Translations under genes and position numbers: made by a program | Source of the DNA: Balanoglossus misakiensis | Taxonomy: Eukaryota > Hemichordata | Assembly (NCBI GenBank): GCA_040954595.2 | Contig: CM082597.2 | Span: 9,672,001-9,736,000 of the forward strand | Direction of reading: 5' to 3' | DNA length: 64,000 nucleotides | Notes under the pieces: model-generated | The model's database searches: none | What the model saw: only the letters and a program-made list of their open reading frames with translations | Told to the model about the DNA's origin: nothing | In this document: positions 54,498-64,000 of the stretch, piece after piece | Layout of the letters: every line of letters starts with the position of its first letter | Position numbering within the stretch: position 1 is the first letter of the stretch

Positions 54498-54950
54498 GGG
54501 ATCGTTCAGTTTTTACGGCTGGGGGCTGGCAAAATCCAAGGGGGTCACTTAAATTTTGAAATCCAAAAGGGGTCATCTTTTTTTTAAACGTTTAGGGGGG
54601 GGGGGTCACATACTTTTGCCACCAAACTTTTGCAAAATTGCAGTTTCGCCCTCTTTATTTTACAAAATTTTCTAACGTGCGAGGGGACACCCCCTCCCAC
54701 ACCCACTCCTTCATTCTTCGACACCTTTCATGTATTAGCTAGTTTGTCTAGTGTACCAGGCAGCACATGGTACTTGCCTCCCCCTACCGATGGTAACTTT
54801 GAGGGGCAAAGGTGAAATTTGTCCTCCCAAACATTGTTGAGTTAATTTGCTTTTGAGTTCATTAAAATGCAGCTTTGAGCTCTGGATTTTATAAAAAGTT
54901 TCTAACGTCCGAGGGGACACCCCCTCCCGCACCCACCCCCTTCACTTCTC
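54498..54950 (+). mobile_element. Diverged solo relative of the array element
   Basis: TAA then GGGATCGTTCAGTTTTTACG, followed by blocks equivalent to the reverse complement of 50148-50562 (TTTTGAAATCCAAAAGGGGT, TTTGCCACCAA, GCAGTTTCGCCCTCTTTATT). Two ACACCCCCTCCC blocks follow (~54688, ~54918), related to the internal halves of the array unit. Right terminus not located. Confidence 0.65.
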
Positions 54951-55110
54951 TTGATTGCTGCCAACTTGATTTGTATTTTTAGTTTATTCATTGGAATTGA
55001 TATTCTCCACACAGATAGGGAATATTAACCCCGTTTAATTTTTCGCTTATGGATGTACAGTACTCTCTACGTGTGCGTGTCCAGTACGATGGAGCGTGAA
55101 CTGAGCTTAG

Positions 55111-55983
55111 GTCTCGGTTACCCAGACGCCTTTGCTCTTCCGATGCTCTCCAGAAAAGGGTCTGGGGAAATACTATTGAAAGCTTTGTGAAACAAAATGG
55201 CCGATGTCAGGATTTTGATCATCGCCTGATTGGCTGAGCTGTCAGTATGACCCGGGTCACTGACTCTCGACAATGTGTGATTATTTGTCGTATCTTCATA
55301 TCAAGAGACCGGTACTTGTTGGTTGATGCGAAAGGCAAAAGGCGTCCTCTGTTAGCATTGTTGGAGAAATTATATGAAATATCTTTGGTAGACGATTGTC
55401 GAAACTATTGCAGTGACCCGGGTCATACTGACAGCTCAGCCAATCAGGCGATGATCAAAATCCTGACATCGGCCATTTTGTTTTACAAAGCTTTCAATAG
55501 TCTCGGTTACCCAGAGCCCTCTGCTTCTTCCGTTAGGCACTCCAGAAAGAGGGTCTGGGGAAACCCGGTAGACAAATCGCCGGGCGGAATCGGGACAGCT
55601 GCGATGCATGACGGGAGATTAATATTCCAAAATGGCGACGTCCTGCGCGAGAACCTCACAGCCGACATGTATGACATACGATAAAGAAAACATGCTGAGA
55701 AGTGCTAGATCTGCTAAAACTGTATACAAATTGAAAAGAGAGAGAGAAGTTTGGTAAATAGTTTTCTAATATCGTCATATCATAATATCGTATCGAATAT
55801 TAAGCTCCCGTCATGCATCGCAGCTGTCCTGATTCCGCCCGGCGATTTGTCTACCGGGTTTCCCTAGACCCTCTTTCTGGAGTGCCTAACGGAAGAAGCA
55901 GAGGGCTCTGGGTAACCGAGACTAAGCTTTCAATAGTATTTCCCCAGACCCTTTTCTGGAGAGCATCGGAAGAAGCAAAGGCG
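55111..55983. mobile_element. Nested fold-back cluster
   Basis: Three inverted pairs: 55121-55186 with 55924-55983 (outer); 55173-55263 with 55411-55501 (AAAATGGCCGATGTCAGGAT type); and 55501-55616 with 55807-55922 (GTCTCGGTTACCCAGAGCCC type). GTCTCGGTTACCCAGA or its complement occurs at four places (55111, 55501, ~55908, ~56375). The 145-codon frame at 55247-55684 is an artefact of these arms. Confidence 0.8.
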
Positions 55984-55984
55984 T

Positions 55985-56366
55985 TTATAACACACCATGC
56001 AGCGAACCCTCGATCGTGATTCGTCAATACGACGTCACGTGACCTTAGTCATTTCGAATTATAACACACCATGCAGCGAACCCTCGATCGTGATTCGTCA
56101 ATACGACGTCACGTGACCTTAGTCATTTCGAACTGTTGCCTGGGGCATCAGTTCGATCGGTTTGGTGTGTTATAAAACACATGATGGCTGACATATTCGG
56201 GCAACAGTGTATTTTTAATGACCTCGGGACTGCCAGTCACACCAAAACAGTCTGTTTCCCCTCGGGCTGTGCCCTCGGGAAAACAAGACTGTTTTAGTTG
56301 TGACTAGCAGCACCCTCGGTCATCAAAATACACTGTTGCCCTCATTGTCAGTCATCATGTGTATAC
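55985..56366 (-). mobile_element. Bipartite hairpin + TIR repeat (family H, copy 3, inverted)
   Basis: TATAACACACCATGCAGCGA at 55985 and again at 56060 (the outer arm duplicated, 75-bp period), then TTTGGTGTGTTATA (~56160-56173) and the ~195-bp hairpin to 56366. Reverse complement of 34714-35061 with few differences. Confidence 0.85.
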
Positions 56367-56397
56367 ACTGTACTGGGTAACCGAGACTACGCGGTAC

Positions 56398-56910
56398 GCC
56401 ACGATGCTGAAGTTAGTGTCGATTTCGGATTCGGATTCAGTTTCGGATTCGGTTTCGGATTCGGGTTCGAGAGACTGAAAGTAGTTAAGCATTTTCGAGC
56501 GACCATCGCGACCATACGAGTATGAAAATATGAATATATTTGATCAAACTCTCTCGACATGTTATGTATGATATTTTTGGCACCAAAACACTGTTTTTTT
56601 CACATCGGAAATTGTTAAATACATATTTTATTATTGAAAAACATACTTCAATGGTAGAAAGATAATATTTTGTAATTTTCGGTTTGAATAAACATTTTTG
56701 GGGTGAGAAAAATGTCATACATAATAAGTACAGATTAAATCAAATTTATTCGTGTTTTAGTAAAGTAATTTTCATTCTTGTACTGCAGATGCCTAACCGC
56801 GATGGTTGCCCGAAAATGCTAAACTACTTTCAGTCTCTCCAACCCGAATCCGAAACCTAATCCGAAACTGAATCCGAAACCGAATCCGAGTCTTACTTCA
56901 GTATCGTGAC
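56398..56910. mobile_element. TIR element with TTCGGA hexamer repeats, ~105 bp from the PP2A-A start
   Basis: Inverted arms of ~110 bp: CACGATGCTGAAG, then TTCGGATTCGG-type tandem hexamers, GAGACTGAAAGTAGTT and GCATTTTCG; mirrored at 56800-56908. The interior is AT-rich and non-coding. It lies directly upstream of the PPP2R1A-type first exon. Confidence 0.8.
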
Positions 56911-57016
56911 TGCGCCGGCGTAACACGCGCCCTCTTGTGGTTGTATAGTAATTAGTTTACCCGTGGATATTTTCTTCTGAAACCCGTTTATTAGAGCTCC
57001 AAGTAAGAAATTCAAG

Positions 57017-57097
57017 ATGGCGGCCAGCGAGACCGGAGATGATTCCTTGTATCCCATTGCGGTTCTTATTGACGAGCTCAGAAATGAAGACGTGCAG
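57017..57097 (+). CDS. PPP2R1A: PP2A scaffold subunit A, first coding exon (3'-partial gene)
   Basis: ATTCAAGATGGCGGCC start; 27 codons [20 protein letters not shown], then LRNEDVQ, and donor GTAAAT at 57098. Identical to human PPP2R1A from [20 protein letters not shown]. Known: the HEAT-repeat scaffold of protein phosphatase 2A that joins catalytic and regulatory subunits; this exon begins HEAT 1. The next exon (LRLNSIKKLS...) was not found up to 64000, so intron 1 exceeds 6.9 kb and is filled with transposons. The gene could be the single invertebrate A subunit rather than the alpha isoform specifically. Confidence 0.88.
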
Positions 57098-58219
57098 GTA
57101 AATGTGAATATACCGAATGTCGTGATTGAATTTCAGATGAACGATCTGCTCTACTTGTCTTTGGAAAACAATTATATTTATTTGCTGTGCCTTCGATGTT
57201 GTGTTCGGGGTCTGATATGTTCAAGTTGCATTCCTAGAAGACGTGTAATGTCAAATGCATGCCTTCATTACGTACACTACACTTCATTGTCTGACAGTTT
57301 CTAAACCTCTAGTAGAAATGTGTTTTCTTTGCAAACACGATAGCTAGAAAGGTTTGTCAATGTAATTGTAAGACCACTCATCCATACATTATGTAGACGT
57401 TGTCGACATGTCGGTGACTTGCTACAATCGTGTTCATGTTTTGTTTTTACCGGCGAATGATCACAATACAAAGTACACACGTATCATTTGAAAATTGTGA
57501 AAATTAAAATCGTACTCAATTCATAATTGTCTTCCGATCATAATTACAGTTAAAAATCTGAAATGTTAGAATTGAGACCAGGCTAATCTCTGGCGACATA
57601 CATGTATCTATACTTGTTTTGTTGTCGTGGTCGTCGGGTCGTCTAGAGTCGCTTGGGAGTTGTTATAATGCACACGTCGATTGCTCCTGTGACTTAGAAA
57701 GGGGGGGGGGGAAGTCTTGAAACCAAATCCACTTTCGAGCTACCTCAGCTGTCTGCTGATAAATTAGCCATGCTGTGATTAGTTGCCAATGAAGGTAGCT
57801 TGAAAGTGGATTGAGCCAAAACATACAGAAGATACTTTAGATAGCAGGGGTATGTTTTCGCATAAATTAATATTAAATGGTTGGTATCGAATGATGCTGA
57901 TTTGATGATAAAAATTTGCCTTTGTTTGAGTGAAAACATTTTCCGAATTTTTGAGATGCGTGTGTTGAAAGTGGATTTTAAAAATTAAACTGCAAACCCG
58001 AACCACACATTTCACCCAGACAGTGTAACTGTACCACTGAAAGAATCTTCAGGCTTTATAACTTTTGGAAGTGGACTCAGAAGGCAACTCTTCTGTAAAA
58101 ATCATTAACCATTAAAATTGGCTGTACTTTAGCTCCAGCCATTCTCAGAACATTGACAGTTAAAGGCGGAATTTTCAATCCCTGGTTCTCGAATTAGTAG
58201 GTGCTCCGCCTAGTCATAT
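57098..58219. other. PP2A-A intron 1, proximal part; nothing recognised
   Basis: A frame continuing past the donor to 57304 is intronic read-through. Poly-G run at 57700-57710. Confidence 0.4.
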
Positions 58220-58347
58220 ATGATATAAACTGAATAAATTTGTTGTCTGTCAACTTTTCTGTCTTTATCTTACTGATACGGTTGCGGTTCTAACCGGAAC
58301 ACTGAGGCTTCTCTGCTCGTACATAAACAATTGATGATAATATGTGC

Positions 58348-58965
58348 CAGTGTTGCAGCCAGCTTTTCCAAACTTGGGGACATTATGTCTCCTTACCCCA
58401 AATTTTGTGGGTCAAAATATTTTTTTTTGGGGGGGGACATTGCAAAAATGAACAAATGATGAAGCTGGAAACAAACAAACAAATAAATAAATAAATATGA
58501 ATAGAACAAAAGAAAAAAAATAAGTAGACTTATGTAGGTAACATTTAATAAGATGGTAAGATTACAACAGATCCAGAGCGTAGCCATTCTGTCCCGGGGG
58601 TAAGCCTGTGACAGCACAAGGCCTACGAAGTAGCCCATTCAAACAACGCTTTTGGGATCAACGATCAGATCGACTATAACACCGTCCGCATGTTTTGACT
58701 TCCGCGAAGTGTGCCGCTAGCACGCTGGGCGTCCATGGCTACGAATTCATACTGTCGCGTCGCATGATCTTTGCTAAACCTTTCACGGCCGGTACGGCGT
58801 TTCGCGGCAGACTCAAAATACGTAACAAGCGATCCACATGTTCGAAATAATAGTTTCGAGGGCCGAAATAAAGGAAAACCATCGTACTTCATGCACTTCT
58901 CTGTTTTGAATTTCCCTGTCTTTCCATGATTTTCGCTAACACGTCCTTCTTATCACTTCCGGAGT
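58348..58965 (+). repeat. Dispersed repeat family D, copy 2
   Basis: CAGTGTTGCAGCCAGCTTTT start, poly-T/poly-G, GTCCCGGGGGTAAGCCTGTG, GTCGCGTCGCATGATCTTTG and CACTTCCGGAG end, all in the order of copy 1 at 7033, with internal deletions relative to it. Confidence 0.82.
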
Positions 58966-59695
58966 TTAATGGGAAATAAATCGATAGCGCGGCGATCACG
59001 CTATGTCACGTACCAACCGAAATATGCTACATTGTATGAGCGACAGCAATCAAACCATTATTTATCAATCTTGCTCCGACGCTTTTATTTTATTTTTACT
59101 GCCCAAAATGTACAAGTTGCAACATTTTGAGTTGCAAAGTCGCATGCAAATACACTTTTATTTTCGTAGATCAGGTCGTGTCCGGCGGTTGTTATAGTGA
59201 GGTCAATTCAAAGCGAGCACTCAGAGTGCGTCACTTATGACTCTATACTTCAAAAAATGCGGGACAAAATGTAAAAATGTGCGTCAAATGACGCAAAAAC
59301 GCAGTCTGGCGGCAACACTGATGCGCCCTCTTTTGGTGAACTCTTCCTACTGCCTGACCCCTCCAGCTGACCGCCTACATGCCTTACTAGACAAGGGAAG
59401 AAAGCCGACTGGCTGTGATTTCGCTGGATAGGCAGGTGATTTTTCAAATGTACCTCATATATAGTTTTCAGTTGTTTTTATCGTGCTGTTGACGATCAAA
59501 AGTGTTGAAATTAGCAACCACCAAGTCTACACATTTGGAAGAAGATTTTTTCATCAGCGCACGAAGCTGTTGTCGCGAACCCTATTCAAAGACGTTCATT
59601 ATAATTGCTAATGAGAAAACAACACCTAGTTAATCCGATGAATGACAACTGCAAAAAGGTGTGCCTAAGCTGTGGAATAAACAAGTGGCATATTG

Positions 59696-60146
59696 GGATC
59701 TGGTGTATCGTACGGCGCTGACTTTACCCCCCGGACAATACTATTAATTTATGGGGGAGGCCGTGAGGTTTGTGGATTCAGCACCCAGAACTGCAGTGGT
59801 TTGAAATTGCCGATAAAAACCCATGTCGAAACGAATTTTGATTAGATTTTTTATTAGGGTGAGGGTTTAGGGTTAGGGTTAGGGTATGGAAAAGATCGGC
59901 ACAGAAATGATCGATAGGCAACTTTGTAGGACTACGTTTATTGGCCGATATGTAAATGATCGGAAGTTTGAACACCTTTATCGGCATAAAATGTTCGGTG
60001 GCATTTTTGTTACAATTATACTTATTTTATCGTTGATCATGATAGCACTGACGTGTTAATACACGCAATTATTCACGCACACAACCCCCGTAAAGTAATG
60101 GTATCGTCCAGGGGGTAAAGTCAGCTCCGTACGATACACCAGATCC
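59696..60146. mobile_element. 451-bp MITE with perfect 8-bp target duplication (hAT-like)
   Basis: GCATATTG at 59688-59695 and 60147-60154. Inverted ends GGATCTGGTGTATCGTACGG, near-perfect for ~40 bp. 8-bp duplication suggests hAT. Contains an interstitial telomere-like stretch at ~59865-59885. Confidence 0.82.
59865..59886 (+). repeat. Interstitial (TTAGGG)3 telomere-like repeat
   Basis: GGTTTAGGGTTAGGGTTAGG inside the MITE 59696-60146; three tandem units of the metazoan telomere motif. Confidence 0.85.
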
Positions 60147-60459
60147 GCATATTGCTCCAGTCCATACTCGATCAGCTGGTTACCCGTAGTGACAAAGACG
60201 CTCATTTATGCAAGGGCATTCCCACCAAAATATATGAATATTCATGTTCGTCAAGGGTCGTGAGGTTTACGCGTTAAGGCGAGCAAGCTGGCCTTCTTCC
60301 CCTGTCTAGTATAGCAAGGTAGAAGGTCAGGCGGTAGGAAAAGTTCATTGTTTATAATGTGTAGTGTACGAGCAGAGAAGCCTCAGTGTTCCGGTTAGAA
60401 CCGTATCAGTAAGACAAAGACAGAAGAGTTGATAGACAACAAACTTATTTATATCATTA

Positions 60460-61484
60460 CAATAAAACGTTCCCTGAATAAAGCCCTGTGGTCATACGTT
60501 AGGCTAGTTGCCATGCTTAACTTACAGTACATTAGATACACACACGAATGGCAACAGTTTATATTAACACCTTAGCCAATCCCATAAACATCGTCAATTT
60601 GTGCTAATAGGCCTAGCCAGATTAACGAAAACGATTGTCCAGCCAGCTAGCTTCACATGAGCACTGTTGTTACAGAGAGGTCGATCGCTCTGACGGCTTC
60701 AACGCTTGATTCGGGACTGTGTTATTTATATTGACTGTGCCTTCAACCGCGTGTGATTTGACTCGCCGATAGCAACACAGCTGTAACACGCGGCCGACCT
60801 GGCTAGCTAGTGACGGGTACAATTTCTCAAATCAAACTTTAGCCCGCCGGTCATCGAGTTTACTGATCGACAGAAATACACATAGAGCCAACAAAAGCAA
60901 TTCAAGCTATAAATGAACAATGCGAAAATGTCTGCTTTATTTAGATGATAATCGCGGTCATGGCGTCAGTCGACAACTTTTGCCAGCTCGTTGATGCTTG
61001 TCAAAAATGCCATAGGAAAGACGTATTCAAATTGCTGATACTATAAATTAAAATAATCATAGACAGTAGAGATAGTCTCTTTTCTCATACTCGGAACAAA
61101 AAGTTCTGGATCATGCTGGATCGGAGATATGATTGGCGTGACGAAAGATATATCTCAAGAAAACGGCTTAGGGGCTGACAAAATGTTGTAACAAGGTGCA
61201 AAAAAGTGTGTAACTTCCGTCTTTCGATCTTTGTATCTTGCCCGGTTACCTTTTGTCGGACAAAATTTGGGAAAAAAATTTGACCCCATACTGGTCCATG
61301 TCCGACAAAAACCAGACCTGTAGCCCTATTGGTTTGCCTGGAATTAGGTATGCACATAGTTAATGAGTTAAGCAGGTGTCACAGGTGAGCCTTAAATTTG
61401 GCTTCTTATTTTGGTCCTATGCTGCACACTAGCCGATAGGACTATTGCACCGACCAGAACTCTACAAAACGATGTGGCCATAGC
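60460..61484. other. PP2A-A intron 1, nothing recognised
   Basis: No exon or repeat assigned. Confidence 0.3.
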
Positions 61485-61919
61485 TTAAACCCCGGTGCGG
61501 GGTATAAAAGACCCCCCAAATCAGTGGCGAATCTTAATGCCGTTTGACTGACAACAGACAACACCAACGATCGTGGCTCTATGAAAATCGGCCCAAACAG
61601 GTCCAAGCATAAAGAATTACACCATACAACAACAGTAGTTGGCATTATAAACACACACAACATAAAGTTATTGACGAAAAAGTACACGAGCTTTTGAAAC
61701 AACGATGATTTTGGCAGAAATCTGGTTTGAGTGCTTTTCGGAAGTGTCCCTGGGAAACAATAACCACGCCTTTCAAACAGCTGTCAATCGCGTGGAAGTG
61801 TAAAGTGTTCGATTATTTTCTATGTACATGAGATCAATTACACAGTCATTATGCACGACGACCACTCCCAAATAAACAACGTTAATCCGAACCCCAGTAC
61901 TTTCCGCACCGGGGTTTAA
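61485..61919. mobile_element. 435-bp TTAA-flanked MITE
   Basis: TTAA at 61485-61488 and 61916-61919; perfect inverted ends ACCCCGGTGCGG / CCGCACCGGGGT. TTAA duplication fits piggyBac- or Kolobok-type elements. Non-coding interior. Confidence 0.8.
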
Positions 61920-63875
61920 AGAGCATATCTTACCTCTTTCTTACCTCGAAACACACTTTTGAGGATAAATAATAATTGGGCTTGTGTGTTATATGCTGGT
62001 GTCCTTTTACTTATTTCATATGGATAAATAAATGTTAAATTTAAAAATGTTCAGGGCCTGAGAAAAAACTTCTGTTTGGGCCACGCCCAATACCGTGACG
62101 TCACAAGAGGAACCCATTTACGTTTGCAAGACTGTACATTGCAGTGGTTGAATTGCAATCATACATGTCTGTGATCTTAACAGCTTTGCTGGGTCAGCCT
62201 CGGTACAACTCTGGATCCCCCGTTCCCTTCAAAATAAACGTACATATGTATACCTTATCATCTAGGGGAGATGCGATTATGAAAAATACTCGACTCGGCC
62301 GCCGCCCGGTTAGGCTACGGCTACGCATTGCAAGCAGTACACAACATGCAATGGCAGCGGATGTGTATAGGCACCTTACACATACAATGATTGCTGCCTC
62401 GATTAAACCGTGGAATATTGTCCAGAGGTTTAGGTCTAGAGTGTTGGGTCTAAATCTACTTATCTTGGACAATGTCAACTTATTGATAACTGATCGTGGT
62501 CTTTTGGCGATTTTCGATGACTGCCTCAACAGACAAAATACGCGTGTGTTATTGTACAAAGGAACTCCATCAGCGCCGATCGGCAGCGATGACACATATC
62601 GCGCCGCGATGTATATGTACTACCAGCACTAAAATTCAGTCTTCTGAATTACATGTAAGCTATGCCTTTTTGGGGATGACAAACAGAAACATTTATGACA
62701 TGTCGCTGTAATCATGGAAGTTCCTTCACATGCTTCATACTGTATTAGAACAAAATGAAACCATACAACCAACAGCAACAGGCGATCATGCCAGGCTGAC
62801 CCACTCACGCTCACAAAGCATGAAACATTTTCATTGATACACACGAATATCTAAGTTTGGAAACAGTTTTCACACAAGGCAAAATTTATTCAACACATTT
62901 TGTTTCAAAATTTGTACAGTGTGTTTTGGAGCCGATGAGTCAGACATAGTGCGACGTAAAACTTGTAAACAAAGAAATTAGAAAAGAAAGATGGCGACCA
63001 TTCAGCCGAAGCCATACAAAGATACGACTGAAAAAAAAACGTGAAATAGTAACGAACGGTAATATTTTGAACGTTCAAGTTTTTACATCAATTGCTGTCA
63101 ACCTTAATTATCGTAGTTTGCGGTCACTGGGTACCGGTTAGCCAGACGGAAGCGTGAATAATAATAAACAATCTCAACATGATGTCGGCCAATTCAAAAT
63201 TGTGTTTATGATCCTGCCAGTTCACCTACTACTACTAGTACTAGTCTACAGTACTGTGTAAATCACGGTCGCTGGAACATTGTATGAACACCAATACAAG
63301 GTATAAACGATCTGTTGGTCGACCTCTCCTGCTGACAGGCTTCTATTTTCTTGTATGGGTGCGGATTGTCTTCTCGTGATTCGAACCTGGCCGATTATGG
63401 TTCAACGGTCATGCATTGACAGTTACTGCCGCTGCCGTCATCGGCGCCGCGCCGGCTTCATATCCACCGTACGATGTTGATGATCGTGGCATAGACTTTC
63501 ATTGGTTTGGGGGGAACTCACACGGGTGACTCTCGTCTAGGTAATGTGTTGCTGCAACCACGGCAAACAACTCCTTTTCCCATTGTGGTATTACACAGAA
63601 AAGCACGAAAACACCGTATGACACCTGTGAGCATCGCTAAAGCTGGTCTACCTGTAGGGTTCCTCTTGTGACGTCACGTCACGTGACCAAAATGCAGCAA
63701 ATCTGAACTCGGACTTTTCAGGACGGGGTGGATTTTGAAGCATTTTATGAGAACAAAACAAATATTATAGAAATCGATACCCGAAAAATATTGTCACTTT
63801 TGGAAAATATTAGATTTCTTTTGAACATTTTTTAACCTTCTGATAAGATTTAAAAAGGCAAGATATGCTCTTTAA
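61916..63875. mobile_element. 1.96-kb TTAA element with orphan ORF (Kolobok-like ends)
   Basis: TTAA (61916-61919, shared with the previous MITE) and TTAA (63872-63875) flank AGAGCATATCTT / AAGATATGCTCT. TTAAAGAG fits the TTAAAGRR terminus described for T2/Kolobok. A second, subterminal inverted repeat GTGACGTCACAAGAGGAACC lies at 62095-62115 and 63657-63677. The ORF at 62165-62632 lies between the inner repeats. Confidence 0.7.
62165..62632 (+). CDS. Orphan ORF in TTAA element, 155 codons, unknown
   Basis: First ATG at 62165 (the frame is open from 62144), TAA stop at 62630-62632. Basic N-terminal half (MKNTRLGRRPVRLRLRIASS), then a hydrophobic stretch LGLNLLILDNVNLLITDRGL and LLYKGTPSAPIGSDDTYRAA. 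No family recognised and no DDE or zinc-finger motif visible. More GC-rich than its flanks. The opposite strand is also open for 133 codons, which weakens the case for coding. Confidence 0.35.
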   Translation: MSVILTALLGQPRYNSGSPVPFKINVHMYTLSSRGDAIMKNTRLGRRPVRLRLRIASSTQHAMAADVYRHLTHTMIAASIKPWNIVQRFRSRVLGLNLLILDNVNLLITDRGLLAIFDDCLNRQNTRVLLYKGTPSAPIGSDDTYRAAMYMYYQH

Positions 63876-64000
63876 GTATAGTGGAATAAGTATAGGTATA
63901 GATTTCATAAAAAAATTAATATAAAAAAATCGGTCGATTTTTCATATTATTTTTTTTCAGTTGGAACTGATTGTCGGAAGGTAGGCTAGCTGCACACAAA
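63876..64000. other. Right edge, intronic
   Basis: A TTTTTTTTCAG acceptor-like site at ~63950-63960 is followed by TTGGAACTGATTGTCGG, then GTAGGC. This does not encode the expected PP2A-A second exon. Confidence 0.3.

Larger units (their letters stand above)
58220..60459. mobile_element. 2.24-kb element with ~114-bp inverted ends, nested contents
   Basis: 58220-58333 (TTGTTGTCTGTCAACTTTTC, ACTGATACGGTT, GTTCTAACCGGAACACTGAG) matches 60346-60459 in reverse complement; the left arm has an extra GCGGTT. Inside are family D copy 2 (58348-58965), an inverted pair 59337-59412/60285-60348, and the MITE 59696-60146. TSD not resolved. Confidence 0.7.

Noticed and set aside
55247-55684. 145-residue open frame on the + strand
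   Set aside because: Lies almost entirely in the inverted-repeat arms of the fold-back cluster; mirrored sequence explains its openness. No motif.
62992-63044. Short ORF MATIQPKPYKDTTEKKT in a good start context
   Set aside because: Only 17 codons, inside the TTAA element, no splice support or family match.
63950-63985. Candidate second exon of the PP2A scaffold gene
   Set aside because: The acceptor looks good but the encoded residues (LELIVGR) do not match the conserved LRLNSIKKLS that must follow exon 1.

Overview
This is animal nuclear DNA: AT-rich, with split genes, consensus GT/AG introns, metazoan proteins and abundant DNA-transposon debris. The recognisable proteins (an ETFB the same length as the human one, a CCDC153/DRC12 homologue, the PP2A scaffold N-terminus, an LDLa-CAP secreted protein) and the frequent TACATGTA words point to a marine invertebrate, perhaps a hemichordate or cephalochordate. 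The species cannot be fixed from sequence alone. There is no operon, CRISPR array, rRNA or functional tRNA gene.

Five host genes, all on the + strand, are supported. (1) DRC12/CCDC153, 1-14255: 5' end outside the window, five exons visible. (2) ETFB, 19347-28343: five coding exons, complete, 255 aa. (3) A secreted LDL-receptor-class-A plus CAP/SCP domain protein, 40029-44223: six exons, complete, 270 aa. (4) A TPR-repeat protein, 52640-53811: two coding exons, 288 aa. (5) The first coding exon of the PP2A scaffold subunit A (PPP2R1A type), 57017-57097; the rest lies beyond the right edge. They serve motile-cilium structure (DRC12), mitochondrial electron transfer (ETFB), secretion (CAP), unknown scaffolding (TPR) and phosphatase assembly (PP2A-A). 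No shared pathway is evident.

Most of the remaining sequence is layered repeats. Intron 1 of DRC12 holds a 1.1-kb element with subterminal 22-bp arrays and a broken helix-turn-helix ORF. DRC12 intron 2 holds an internally deleted L1/Tx1-type LINE on the - strand and several dispersed repeats. ETFB intron 1 holds a 1.5-kb fold-back with ~684-bp arms. The ETFB-CAP interval has a degenerate Gypsy gag split by a SINE, plus TIR elements with clean target-site duplications. The CAP-TPR interval holds four tandem 1.21-kb units next to a large palindrome, inside Harbinger-like termini. PP2A intron 1 holds nested elements, an hAT-like MITE with an 8-bp duplication, and two TTAA elements sharing one target site. 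The second of these carries an orphan 155-codon ORF.

All positions were read by eye. Exon junctions were checked for phase and GT/AG consistency. Family names for transposons rest on TSD length and terminal bases and are inferences.
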